A stretch of 64,000 nucleotides of DNA from Cohnella herbarum. GTDB taxonomy: Bacteria > Bacillota > Bacilli > Paenibacillales > Paenibacillaceae. The stretch lies in NCBI RefSeq assembly GCF_012849095.1, contig NZ_CP051680.1:1922001-1986000 (forward strand), given 5' to 3'. Every line of letters starts with the position of its first letter. The first letter of the stretch is position 1. Positions 44,121 to 52,420 of the stretch are shown one piece after another. The position numbers were made by a program, and so were the translations under genes. The notes beneath the pieces are model-generated. The model searched no databases. It was not told the DNA's origin and was given only the letters and a program-made list of their open reading frames with translations.

Positions 44121-44501
44121 TTAACTGAAACAAGTACATATCATTAAAATATTTCCATCAGGATCCTTAAAGGTGAAATCCGATAAATCAGGATACGATT
44201 GAATTTCTGTTACAATCTCTGCATCCATTTCTTTAACGAATTGATATGCTTCATTAATATCAACTGTACTCAGATTATATAATGGTTGATTCAACGGTTT
44301 GAGTTCGTACACTTCATCAAAACAATGATTATCAAGTGTTAGTCCTGGACGTCCAGGGCCCATATCGAATGTATAAATAGGTCCTTGGATCTTATGTTTC
44401 ACTTCTATTCCAAGAAGTTTGCTATACCATTGAACAGATTTTTCTAAATCTCTTACATGAATGAAAATTGTATCTACCCTGTTGGCAATTGGACTTTGCA
44501 A
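44121..44501 (-). CDS. VOC (glyoxalase-like) protein
   Basis: 126 residues. Single VOC module: VDTIFIHVRDLEKSVQWYSK, LLGIEVKHKIQG, then LSDFTFKDPDGNILMICTCF. The start is TTG with AGGAGG just before it. Bleomycin-resistance-like binding protein or enzyme; substrate not deducible. It lies 27 bp after the broken hydrolase gene's start region, in the same direction. Confidence 0.85.
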   Translation of the reverse strand: MQSPIANRVDTIFIHVRDLEKSVQWYSKLLGIEVKHKIQGPIYTFDMGPGRPGLTLDNHCFDEVYELKPLNQPLYNLSTVDINEAYQFVKEMDAEIVTEIQSYPDLSDFTFKDPDGNILMICTCFS

Positions 44502-44555
44502 ATAACCTCCTATGATAAGTTTAAGGTGTTATACGAAGTATCTTCCTTCGAAACA

Positions 44556-45083
44556 TTACTTTCGTATTAGCTCTTCTATTAAATTTTTCGAATTGCTTGT
44601 TGTCAAATTATATGTGATAGCTTTAATTGTTCCATCGCTATTTACGAAATAATTCGTTGGAATTGCCGTAATTCGATATTGTGACGCTATAGTGCCTTCA
44701 TAATCCAAGAGAATTGGAAATTCAAAATTGTATTTTTTAATAAAATCCATGGCTTCTTCTTTGTTGTCACTCGAAGTGAGATTAATCGAAACTATTTCAA
44801 GATCATCTTTGTAATTTGAGTATATTTCATTCAAGTGCTCAGCTTCTTCTTTACAATACTGACACCAAGAAGTCCAAAAATTTAATAGTTTTGGTTTTCC
44901 TGAATCACTAGTTACTGAATATAATTTTGAGTCTGTATTATTCAATTCAAAATCAATCATTGGCTGACCATAGCTATCAACCATCACGTGCTCCAAAGGT
45001 TCTTCATAAGAGTTTGAAAGAATTACTACTATAAAAATAATAGCCAATAAAATGATAGTGACTGCCAGGATCTTTTTAACCAT
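44556..45083 (-). CDS. TlpA/ResA-type thioredoxin-like protein
   Basis: 175 residues from ATG at 45083, which has GGAGGACTTC upstream. One N-terminal membrane anchor (ILAVTIILLAIIFIVVIL), then an extracytoplasmic thioredoxin domain with the redox pair Cys74 and Cys77 in WTSWCQYCKEE, and cis-Pro in ITAIPTNYFV. Such proteins reduce disulphides, for example in cytochrome c maturation. The IS110 relic begins 30 bp upstream, so its natural promoter may be lost. Confidence 0.86.
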   Translation of the reverse strand: MVKKILAVTIILLAIIFIVVILSNSYEEPLEHVMVDSYGQPMIDFELNNTDSKLYSVTSDSGKPKLLNFWTSWCQYCKEEAEHLNEIYSNYKDDLEIVSINLTSSDNKEEAMDFIKKYNFEFPILLDYEGTIASQYRITAIPTNYFVNSDGTIKAITYNLTTSNSKNLIEELIRK

Positions 45084-45112
45084 TTCTCTGAAGTCCTCCA
45101 ATAAATTCACTT

Positions 45113-45416
45113 ATGCAGAAATTGGGGATATAAAAAGGTTCCCTTCCGTTAAACAGTTGACCGCTTTTGCAGGGCTGGATTCATCTGTTTACGAGTCGGG
45201 AACCTTTAAGGCCAATCAGTTAAAACGTTCTCAAGGCAAGCCGGGCAAAGTTACCATTGTCACATCTGCCAACAAGCTTTTACGCGTGATCTATGGGATT
45301 CGGAACAGTCGAACGCCTTTTTGTATGGATTAAGCTCGTCACATAAGGAACATTTTACCATAAAACTTCTATCTTGAGATAGGTTTATTTGAGTATGTTC
45401 TTTTATACCGACTCAA
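45113..45416 (+). mobile_element. IS110-family transposase relic (C-terminal piece)
   Basis: The plus strand encodes EIGDIKRFPSVKQLTAFAGL, then LKRSQGKPGKVTIVTSANKL and SRTPFCMD and stop at 45333: the Transposase_20 domain of IS110-type enzymes. Compared with the copy at 53598 it has lost about 123 bp from the middle. About 80 bp after the stop (CTCGTCACATAAGGAACATT) are shared by both copies and probably belong to the IS end. The 5' part is absent. Confidence 0.82.
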
Positions 45417-45417
45417 T

Positions 45418-45726
45418 CTATTTTTTCGTATGTTTCAGGATATCACCCGAAATCTGCTCCAAGACCGATTGCTTGCCGATTGCAAAAAATGCTTCGTTAT
45501 AATTTTGTCTGCTTGTCATTCGATAGACATTTCCTGCCTTCATCGCCTTGAGGTTACTCCAAATTCCGCTTTTCTCTAGCACATTATCATCACTGTCCAC
45601 GAGTAGGATCAAATGATCTGGATCCGGTGTACCTGCAGCTATAGGAAGCTTAAGATCGTTGAAAATCATATCGGCAATTCCTGTTCTGAAATAAATTCTA
45701 ATTTCTTTCTCAGTGGCTTCAATCAC
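45418..45726 (-). pseudogene. Fragment of an iron-siderophore substrate-binding domain
   Basis: 102 residues that match the C-terminal lobe of a FeuA/FhuD-type binding protein, of the sort fused to AraC regulators in Paenibacillus: IEATEKEIRIYFRTGIADMI, DPDHLILLVDSDDNVLEKSG, then AGNVYRMTSRQNYNEAFFAI. Around TPDPDH a piece of about 15-20 residues is missing. The N-terminal two thirds do not exist here. It is non-functional debris beside the IS110 relic. Confidence 0.75.
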
Positions 45727-45788
45727 CGCAAATATGAGAACTCCTTTTTACGTCCCACCACCTTAAAGGAACGAAGTTGATTAACTTA

Positions 45789-46226
45789 CTAAAAACTATA
45801 CTTCGCTAGCACTTCTCCCCAAGGAGCCATTCCTTGTTCTTCAAAACCCACTTTAGAATAAAGTTTCCTAGCGGACGCATTATCTGACTTATACCCTAGT
45901 AAAATAACATCTGTTCGATCTTCTTTAGTTTGAATATCATTAATAATCAACTTCATAGCCTGTTCGCCATATCCACGTCCTTGAAAACGACCATCAATCA
46001 TAAATCTATAAATCCAGTAGTTACCATCGTCAGAGTCTAATCCATACATTGAAAATCCAACAAGATTCTCTTCAAAATAAATTGCTTTTGTGATAAATCC
46101 AGACAAAAATTGTGCTTCCGCAATGGAATATAGATTAGAGACAATATAACTTTCTTGATCTTGGCTAGGTTTCAATTGAATGCATTCTTCCCAATTACTC
46201 TTATTAATCGCTCTTATAGTAATCAA
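45789..46226 (-). CDS. GNAT acetyltransferase, diamine/spermidine type (BltD-like)
   Basis: 145 residues from TTG at 46226, which lies nine bases after GGGAGG. The BltD/PaiA-type polyamine acetyltransferase pattern is clear: NWEECIQLKPSQDQESYIVS, LVGFSMYGLDSDDGNYWIYR, motif A QGRGYG at 82-87, and SDNASARKLYSKVGF. Polyamine as substrate is a family-based inference. It lies downstream of, but in the same direction as, the ABC exporter operon. Confidence 0.83.
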   Translation of the reverse strand: MITIRAINKSNWEECIQLKPSQDQESYIVSNLYSIAEAQFLSGFITKAIYFEENLVGFSMYGLDSDDGNYWIYRFMIDGRFQGRGYGEQAMKLIINDIQTKEDRTDVILLGYKSDNASARKLYSKVGFEEQGMAPWGEVLAKYSF

Positions 46227-46286
46227 AATAGGATTCCTCCCGTTATGTAGTGAAATCCTATACATCGGTATTGACTGTGAAACAAA

Positions 46287-47045
46287 TTATACACCTATTT
46301 CCAACATTTTCACCGTTACTTTCTCGACCCTGCCATCCATATCCGTCCCGTCAAACTTCGGAAGCTTCAACTCGCACACGATTTTTCCGTCACGCATAAA
46401 CATAATACGCTCCGTCCGTGCCGCAACCTTTGCGTCGTGAGTTACAAACATAACCGAAGTTCCGTCCGCGTTGATTTCGGAAAATATGTCCATAATCTCC
46501 TGCGCGGATTTTGAGTTGAGCGCACCCGTAGGTTCGTCACCGAAAATGATTTTCGGGCTGTTCATAAGCGCTCGGCATATTCCCGTACGCTGAAGCTGAC
46601 CTCCCGAAACCTGTGTAATGTCGCGATTTTCAAGCTCTGCAATGCCTACTCTTTTCATAAGTGATCTAGCTTTTCCCGAAATTTCCGCGACGTTTTTTCG
46701 ATTGTCGCGCATGGACGGAAGAATGATGTTATCGAGGATATTCAGATTTTTGAGCATCGTCGGCTGCTGGAAAACAAATCCCATTGATGTTCTGCGTATA
46801 TCCGATAGCTCATTCTCAGAGGCAGCCGATAGATCCTTACCGTCAAATACGACCTTCCCGCCATTAACGTTATCTGTTCCGCTCAGCGCAAACATCAGCG
46901 TTGATTTACCGGAGCCCGAAGGTCCCATGACCGCAACGAACTCTCCATCGTTAATCTCAACGGACACTCCGTCAAGAACATTGCGCTTTTCATCGCCCTC
47001 GCCGAAAGATTTTACGATTCTGTCACCGATAATTATTTTTTTCAT
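46287..47045 (-). CDS. ABC transporter ATP-binding protein (MacB/LolD type)
   Basis: 252 residues. Walker A GPSGSGKS at 41-48, Q-loop in GFVFQQPTMLKNL, signature VSGGQLQRTGICRAL, Walker B IIFGDEPTGALNSKSA, and H-loop FVTHDAKV. It powers the FtsX-type permease encoded 4 bp upstream. Pairs of this type work as efflux pumps for peptides, such as bacteriocins and lantibiotics. AGGAG precedes the ATG. Codon choice (many GCG, CCG, GTC) differs from the AT-rich genes around it. Confidence 0.93.
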   Translation of the reverse strand: MKKIIIGDRIVKSFGEGDEKRNVLDGVSVEINDGEFVAVMGPSGSGKSTLMFALSGTDNVNGGKVVFDGKDLSAASENELSDIRRTSMGFVFQQPTMLKNLNILDNIILPSMRDNRKNVAEISGKARSLMKRVGIAELENRDITQVSGGQLQRTGICRALMNSPKIIFGDEPTGALNSKSAQEIMDIFSEINADGTSVMFVTHDAKVAARTERIMFMRDGKIVCELKLPKFDGTDMDGRVEKVTVKMLEIGV

Positions 47046-47049
47046 GCGA

Positions 47050-49368
47050 CTACTCCTTTATATGTTCGGATATTTTTATTTGTCCCGCGCGCGATGTGCC
47101 GATCGTTGTTGCGAGAAGTACCGCGATAATCATCATCAGCGGACTAAGCAAATACGCCGAAAGCGGATTAACCGCAAAGTTAAACTTCGAGGCTCCAAAC
47201 GTAGAGATAACTAGACTCGCCAGCATCTCTCCGAGAGTGTTAGCTAGAATCGTACCAAGAACAATTCCGACAATCAGAACGAATATCGAACGCGAAACAA
47301 ACTGCTTCTTAATATCCGAGTTTGTAAAACCAAACGCTTTCATGACTGCAATGGAATATCTATCCTTTGCGACAAGCATTTTCATAAATAACAGCGTAAC
47401 AAGCACCGTTATAACCAGTGCAACTGCAATTGCGGAGTAGGAGGCCGTTTGGACGGAACTTATTGTCGAGCCGAGGGTCTGCGTAACGAATTCATCAACA
47501 TCTGAAGTCTTTGCAAAATCAAACTTGTCTGCATATTCCGCAACCTTCGCTTCAACAAGGGATTTATCCGAAAGTTCGGCGCTGACAATGTTCCACATAT
47601 TACCGACCGATTTGTCGGTGAATACGGCCTTGGCGGTTTTGCCGCCGTTGGTAATGTCGGAATAGATTCCGCTAACTATGAGATCTATCTCCTTCCCCTC
47701 AATAACCAGCGTAATGACATCGCCGACCTTTTTGCTCATTTCATCGGCGTATATAGTCGAAAGCGCAATTTCGTCATCTGTGGCAGGTGCTTTGCCCTTG
47801 GAATATTCGATAGGAAATATCGAATGGTCGCCGAGTTCAATTTTGATATTTTCCTCCGATCCGTTTTCCATCTTTGCTTTGAATGTTTTTGTTGTAAGGA
47901 CGACAACCTTTGAAATGTCTTGATCGCTTCTCATCGTCTCTACGATATCAGCGACTTTTTCAGAGATATTATCGATATTGCCGACCTGTATGCGCAGATC
48001 GTAGTTTCCAATTCCCATATAGCCGATGAAGCTTTTTGAGGAAATCGTGCTGTACAGGTTCTGCGGAACAATCATGATAAATGCCGAAATCACCAGAACA
48101 GCAAGCATTGTGGCGTAAAGCCGTTTTCTTGAAAGAACATCTTTAATACCGAGAAAAATATTCGTGTTAAATATCCTGTTTCCGCTTAGGGTAAAACGTT
48201 TTGTGCCGGCTGTCTTTTCCTGCGAATTCCCAAAACGTATGGCTTCTGCGGCGGATATTTTCCGAAAGCGTTTCAACACTCCGTTTACATAGGCAATGAT
48301 GGCAAGGAATACAAGCAATATGCCGATGATTCCTAAAACCGCGGCAAATGAAGAATTTTTGCTTTCGCCCATATAAAGCCGTATATTTTCAAGAAGCATG
48401 CCTTTAATTACAAACGAAAGAGCAAAACCGAGAATAGAGCCTGCAGCCGCAATTGCCGCGTATTTCGCTAAATAAATCTTCTTGATGTCGGAGATGCGCA
48501 GCCCTATAGCTTTCATAACACCAATTTCGCGATAATCGTCTTCGATTTTCGCAAGGAGCGTAAAACGTATGCACATGAACGCGATGGTAACGACAAGCAG
48601 GCTTACCAGAAGGATAACCCCAATCATCATCCCGTCGGAAATTGCATTCATCATTCTAAAAAGCGAATATGTAACCGATGGTCCGTTCGCCTCAAGACCT
48701 GCGGAGGCATAAGCGGTTTCAAATGAGCCTATCGCCGACAAATCTTTTAATCTGAACTCAATCAGATACTCTGGGCTTCCAAGGTTTTTTATTTCCGCAT
48801 AGTCACTGCTGCTGACTAGAAATCGCTTTGAGGCGGAAAGCGAAGAATTCATTGTTGAATCGCGGAGAAAACCCGCAACGGTAAATTCTTTTCCGCTTAT
48901 TACGGCCTTGTCACCGATCTTTGCAGTGTTATCCTTCATATAACTTACCGGAACATGAATATCGCCGTCTGATACTTTGATGACGTTTCCGTCAAGATCA
49001 AGAAGATAATCGAATTTTTCGCTCTGTACGCTTAAACCGTTGTCTTGAACGCTGTTCGCAAGCGACTTATCACCAAATGTAAATTGAGCCCCGTCAATGT
49101 TCAGAAATTCAACCACTTGAAATTCATCGACATTGCTGTTCTGCTCTGCAAAAGCTGTAAGCCGCGCAGTATCAATGTCACCAGCATGCATCTGCATAAA
49201 ATGCGGAGTTTTCGCTTGCGTCATTAGCGTATCCAGCGCACCCGTAAGATTGACGACGAGTATCGCCGCGAGTGAAACAAGCATTGATGCGGCAGCGACA
49301 AATATCATGGTCGTCAGCGTTATCATTTTGCTCTTTAGAATGTCATTGCGGATTAATCTGGTATACAT
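47050..49368 (-). CDS. ABC transporter permease (FtsX/MacB-like, two FtsX domains)
   Basis: 772 residues with ten hydrophobic segments: one near the N-terminus, then an FtsX core (MMIGVILLVSLLVVTIAFMC, YREIGVMKAIGLRISDIKKI), a middle helix pair near residues 340-420, and a C-terminal FtsX core (SIAVMKAFGFTNSDIKKQFV, then SIFVLIVGIVLGTILANTLG). Large extracytoplasmic domains lie between. This two-core design acts with one ATPase to expel peptides or lipoproteins. AAGAGGTGGC before the ATG. Confidence 0.92.
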   Translation of the reverse strand: MYTRLIRNDILKSKMITLTTMIFVAAASMLVSLAAILVVNLTGALDTLMTQAKTPHFMQMHAGDIDTARLTAFAEQNSNVDEFQVVEFLNIDGAQFTFGDKSLANSVQDNGLSVQSEKFDYLLDLDGNVIKVSDGDIHVPVSYMKDNTAKIGDKAVISGKEFTVAGFLRDSTMNSSLSASKRFLVSSSDYAEIKNLGSPEYLIEFRLKDLSAIGSFETAYASAGLEANGPSVTYSLFRMMNAISDGMMIGVILLVSLLVVTIAFMCIRFTLLAKIEDDYREIGVMKAIGLRISDIKKIYLAKYAAIAAAGSILGFALSFVIKGMLLENIRLYMGESKNSSFAAVLGIIGILLVFLAIIAYVNGVLKRFRKISAAEAIRFGNSQEKTAGTKRFTLSGNRIFNTNIFLGIKDVLSRKRLYATMLAVLVISAFIMIVPQNLYSTISSKSFIGYMGIGNYDLRIQVGNIDNISEKVADIVETMRSDQDISKVVVLTTKTFKAKMENGSEENIKIELGDHSIFPIEYSKGKAPATDDEIALSTIYADEMSKKVGDVITLVIEGKEIDLIVSGIYSDITNGGKTAKAVFTDKSVGNMWNIVSAELSDKSLVEAKVAEYADKFDFAKTSDVDEFVTQTLGSTISSVQTASYSAIAVALVITVLVTLLFMKMLVAKDRYSIAVMKAFGFTNSDIKKQFVSRSIFVLIVGIVLGTILANTLGEMLASLVISTFGASKFNFAVNPLSAYLLSPLMMIIAVLLATTIGTSRAGQIKISEHIKE

Positions 49369-49437
49369 AAGCCACCTCTTATCGCAAGCATTTTGACTGA
49401 TTTTTAGTTAGACAGAATTACCGAAGGATTCCCCGAA

Positions 49438-50085
49438 CTATTCATTGCTGCCTTGATTTCCGCTGCCGAACATCTGCATTACGTACATAAGACTTCCCGT
49501 TTCGGCACCAAGCAGCCTTTCTGCGTTGAAAACAAATGCCTGTATGCGTGAAACACGCTCCTCGTCCGTCATTGTAACCATATCATCATCAAAAATGGTA
49601 TTCGCATAAATCACAATCATTTCCATGGTTTCATACGCGAACGGGGTGCTGAACAGTCCCAACTGAATGCCCTCGCGGATTATTCCCGTCAGTATCGGCG
49701 TAACGCCGTTGATTATGACCCTTTGTATTTTCTGATGCATAAGCGCGTTCTGCGGCTTGTGTATATGCTCCATAATTTCCTTGCTGCTACCGCCACTTAG
49801 GTTCAGTGCCATAACAACGCGGATAATGCGCTCGACTACGGGTATGCTCTGATCTGCAGCAATTTCCTGCGCCGCACTTAGCAAGCGGACATTATACCGC
49901 TCAATCAGTCCGTCCATAATTACCTCCTTCGACTTGAAGTGATAATACAGCGTTCCCCGCGCAATTCCGACCTTTTCGAGAATATCTGTTGTACTTGTGC
50001 CGTCAAAGCCTTTCGAACCGAATAGCTCGTCCGCAGCATCAAGTATTTCATTCCTACGTTCCTCGGCTTCTTTTACAACTCTCAT
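49438..50085 (-). CDS. TetR-family regulator of the ABC exporter
   Basis: 215 residues from ATG at 50085; the ATG three codons up is part of the AAGGATG site. HTH: RRNEILDAADELFGSKGFDG, TSTTDILEKVGIARGTLYYH, FKSKEVIMDGLI. The C-terminal half is an unrecognised ligand domain. It is the first gene of the TetR-permease-ATPase operon and probably represses it through a partly palindromic stretch between promoter and start (near 50101-50120). Confidence 0.9.
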   Translation of the reverse strand: MRVVKEAEERRNEILDAADELFGSKGFDGTSTTDILEKVGIARGTLYYHFKSKEVIMDGLIERYNVRLLSAAQEIAADQSIPVVERIIRVVMALNLSGGSSKEIMEHIHKPQNALMHQKIQRVIINGVTPILTGIIREGIQLGLFSTPFAYETMEMIVIYANTIFDDDMVTMTDEERVSRIQAFVFNAERLLGAETGSLMYVMQMFGSGNQGSNE

Positions 50086-50124
50086 TTTACACATCCTTAA
50101 TTTACTGACCGACTGCCTGTCTAT

Positions 50125-50154
50125 AATATAATGGCATTAGATTTTTATTGTCAA
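50125..50154 (-). promoter_or_regulatory. Promoter of the TetR-ABC exporter operon
   Basis: Minus-strand -35 TTGACA (50154-50149) and -10 TATATT (50130-50125) with an 18-bp spacer. The region directly downstream, GACAGGCAGTCGGTCAGT, is an imperfect palindrome and the probable TetR operator. Confidence 0.65.
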
Positions 50155-50196
50155 CTTAGTGTGTGTGCTAGTTTTATTACAATTTAGATGCTTTGC

Positions 50197-50246
50197 AAAA
50201 ATAAACGAGTCAGGCATGATCCTATATGCCTGACTCGTTTATTTTT
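50197..50246 (-). terminator. Strong bidirectional terminator
   Basis: A 20-bp perfect stem (AAAAATAAACGAGTCAGGCA on the left arm) with a 10-base loop and A/T tails on both sides. It insulates the TetR operon from the gene-plus-element units to its right and ends transcripts of the AraC gene. Confidence 0.88.
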
Positions 50247-50255
50247 AATTATCAT

Positions 50256-50335
50256 ATTGCATAATGGGCATTGAACCCGCCTAACTCCGGTCCGGATCGA
50301 GCGTCGAATGGCCCGATACGTGAATATGGTTTTAT
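50256..50335 (-). repeat. Inverted-repeat element D (right half only), after the AraC gene
   Basis: Plus strand from CCTAACTCCGGTCCGGATCG to ATACGTGAATATGGTTTTAT matches the right half of elements A and B. The conserved right end CGTGAATATGG is at 50319-50329. The left half is missing or replaced by the sequence before it. It lies 30 bp past the AraC stop codon. Confidence 0.65.
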
Positions 50336-50364
50336 AAGATGCCGGCAACTTTTAATGCTTTCAT

Positions 50365-51282
50365 TTAATCTCTCGCTTTAATAGGTATGTATAAATCGAC
50401 TTTCGCTTTCCCTTCCGGATCCTCAAATGGATTATTCATACAGAATTCAAGGCAATCTCTATCATCTGGATCAAACTCGCTATTCGGTAGCCATTGACCG
50501 AAAATGCTTTGATATACAATACCTAGCTTATCGATGGTGTCATAAAAGTTATACAATCCATAAAGTCCGCCTGGCAGTTTCCTGATTTGAACATCGGAAT
50601 TATTATCTTTGATGAACGAGTATGGTAATGTCACACATGCGTCATAACGGCATTCGTTTTCTTCCGTTACATTGGGATTGTCTAAAGAAATTCCAATGAA
50701 ATATTGTTCCGGAGGGTACAACAGATGCTTACTTGTCCATTCGCCTAATTTCTGCCATGCCTTATAAGTATCCAAGTAGCTACCAATATGTCTTACGAAT
50801 GCAATCTCATACTCAGGTAGTTCTTTAATTGAAACATTCATTTGCCAAATCCTCCTCAGAAAGTTGTTTTTAATACTTTCATCATAACGAGAAGAATTTG
50901 ATTCATCTTCTTGCATATTGCCAAGAAATAGAGAAATATTGCTATCTTTGTTTAGATTTTTTCTAACTTCACTTGGCGTTTTATTGAATTGCTTTTTAAA
51001 AGCAGCATTAAAATTTGAGGCTGATTCAAAGCCGCACAAAATGGAAATCTCGAGTATTGTTTTTTGAGCATCAGCCAAATAATGTATTGATTTATCTAAC
51101 CTTGCTTTAGTCAAATAAGCTAAAGGTGTCATTCCTACCATTGCCGTAAAAACTCTTGAAAAGTGATACTTCGAAAAATGGGCAGCTTCTGCCATAGAGT
51201 CGAGTGTTAACTTGTCATTTAGTTTGTTTTCAATTAATACGAATACATTGTTAATTCGATCAACGTAATTGCTCTTATTCAT
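50365..51282 (-). CDS. AraC-family regulator with GyrI-like effector domain
   Basis: 305 residues from ATG at 51282; the open frame extends 21 codons upstream, but that part is inside the repeat element at 51314-51405. Two HTHs: KLTLDSMAEAAHFSKYHFSR and ILEISILCGFESASNFNAAF. From about residue 148 a GyrI-like domain follows: VSIKELPEYEIAFVRHIGSY, then VQIRKLPGGLYGLYNFYDTI and the final KVDLYIPIKARD. A one-component sensor of a small molecule; targets unknown. Confidence 0.88.
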   Translation of the reverse strand: MNKSNYVDRINNVFVLIENKLNDKLTLDSMAEAAHFSKYHFSRVFTAMVGMTPLAYLTKARLDKSIHYLADAQKTILEISILCGFESASNFNAAFKKQFNKTPSEVRKNLNKDSNISLFLGNMQEDESNSSRYDESIKNNFLRRIWQMNVSIKELPEYEIAFVRHIGSYLDTYKAWQKLGEWTSKHLLYPPEQYFIGISLDNPNVTEENECRYDACVTLPYSFIKDNNSDVQIRKLPGGLYGLYNFYDTIDKLGIVYQSIFGQWLPNSEFDPDDRDCLEFCMNNPFEDPEGKAKVDLYIPIKARD

Positions 51283-51313
51283 TATTGTACATAAGTCCTT
51301 TCGCCGAATTCTT

Positions 51314-51405
51314 ATAACGTCTTGTATTTCATGACGTCCTGCCACTCTGATTCACCGAAATCCTTCGGCCTGACCGAGGGCCAATGCGTGAATATGATGT
51401 TAGAT
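51314..51405 (-). repeat. Inverted-repeat element C (short form), after the MBL gene
   Basis: 92 bp with the conserved ends: ATAACGTCTTGTATTTCATG, then ACGTCC at the left, and GCGTGAATATGATGTTAGAT at the right (51386-51405). The two internal stems are reduced to short hairpins (CCGAAATCCTTCGG). It lies between the MBL stop (51434) and the AraC start (51282). Confidence 0.75.
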
Positions 51406-51433
51406 GCTGTAGTTGCTTTCCTTGAGATTCTCA

Positions 51434-52132
51434 TTAAAGGATCTGAACAATATTTCTTGAAATTTCCTTGTAAGTTTGAAAAATGGTTAAGTCATGATAG
51501 GGCAATGGAATACATCCCTTATTAAAAGCATCGTTAATAAAAGATTCATTTTTTTCTGTATTCGAATAGATGCCAATCGGTTTTTTCGTAATCAGATTTT
51601 CGCACTTGTAGCATTCATCTCCAGTAATTACATAATTCTTTTCATTGTGTTCCAAGTAGATTACTGATGAACCGATTGTATGCCCCCCTATGACTTTGAA
51701 ATTAAATTTATTATCAATTATTATTTCATCTTTGACTGTAATTACATTTTCTTTGAGAAGCCTTTCCTTTACAGTTAGACTCCCATTTTTTAAGGCATGT
51801 AGATACTCATCGTAACCAATAACTATTTGTGAGTCAGGAAACAAATCAATATTATCGATGTGATCAAAATGACTATGAGTAATAAAAACAACATCAACAT
51901 GATTAGAGTTAAATATATGCTTAATTTCTTTATCGACATTAATAAGATCTATTCCCCAATTTTTTGCAATAACGGGGTCACGAAATCCAACATCAAATAA
52001 TATCGTTTTATTATTATATTTAGCTATGTAGTAAGACCATGAGATACGAATTAATTCTTCAGAAAATACATCACGATAGATATATTTAGTGTTCAAAAAA
52101 GATTCGCCGAACTTAACGGCATAGAGTTGCAT
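51434..52132 (-). CDS. Metallo-beta-lactamase-fold hydrolase (AHL-lactonase-like)
   Basis: 232 residues. The zinc motif HSHFDH is at residues 86-91; the further ligands lie in VIGGHTIGSS and VITGDECY, and a final His is in LPYHDLTIFQ. Overall length and the start TILFDVGFRDPV resemble the N-acyl-homoserine-lactonase subgroup, although lactonase activity is only a family-based guess. It is the middle gene of the three gene-plus-element units. Confidence 0.87.
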   Translation of the reverse strand: MQLYAVKFGESFLNTKYIYRDVFSEELIRISWSYYIAKYNNKTILFDVGFRDPVIAKNWGIDLINVDKEIKHIFNSNHVDVVFITHSHFDHIDNIDLFPDSQIVIGYDEYLHALKNGSLTVKERLLKENVITVKDEIIIDNKFNFKVIGGHTIGSSVIYLEHNEKNYVITGDECYKCENLITKKPIGIYSNTEKNESFINDAFNKGCIPLPYHDLTIFQTYKEISRNIVQIL

Positions 52133-52168
52133 ATTTTTTCACTCCTTTAGTCTTTGCATCTATTTCAC

Positions 52169-52354
52169 ATAACGCTGTCATATCCTCGACGTCCCACCGA
52201 CTTAAGGCTCCGGAGGAGCCGACAGCGATACGGTTAGTCGGTGCGGATGTGTCCGGCTGAACTCGCTTCCCTGCTGCTGAAATGCCACTTCGAATGCACT
52301 TCTAACTACTACCGGACCGAGGAGCACCGTCCCTATACGTGAATATGGTGTTAT
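52169..52354 (-). repeat. Inverted-repeat element B (full length), after the methyltransferase gene
   Basis: 186 bp bounded by ATAAC (52169) and GTTAT (52354). Stem 1: CACCGACT (52195-52202) with AGTCGGTG (52236-52243), enclosing the hairpin GGCTCC-GGA-GGAGCC. Stem 2: GTCCGG (52251-52256) with CCGGAC (52312-52317). The right end is CGTGAATATGGTGTTAT. It lies 67 bp after the methyltransferase stop and 37 bp before the MBL start. Confidence 0.82.
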
Positions 52355-52420
52355 CGGATATCAATGTCTTCCTCGATTCAACTAATGATCTTTATGTAAA
52401 ATTTGCTTTGACACCAGATG

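Noticed and set aside
46618..47214. 198-codon plus-strand frame opposite the ABC ATPase
   Set aside because: Antisense of a gene with all ABC motifs; no start signals.
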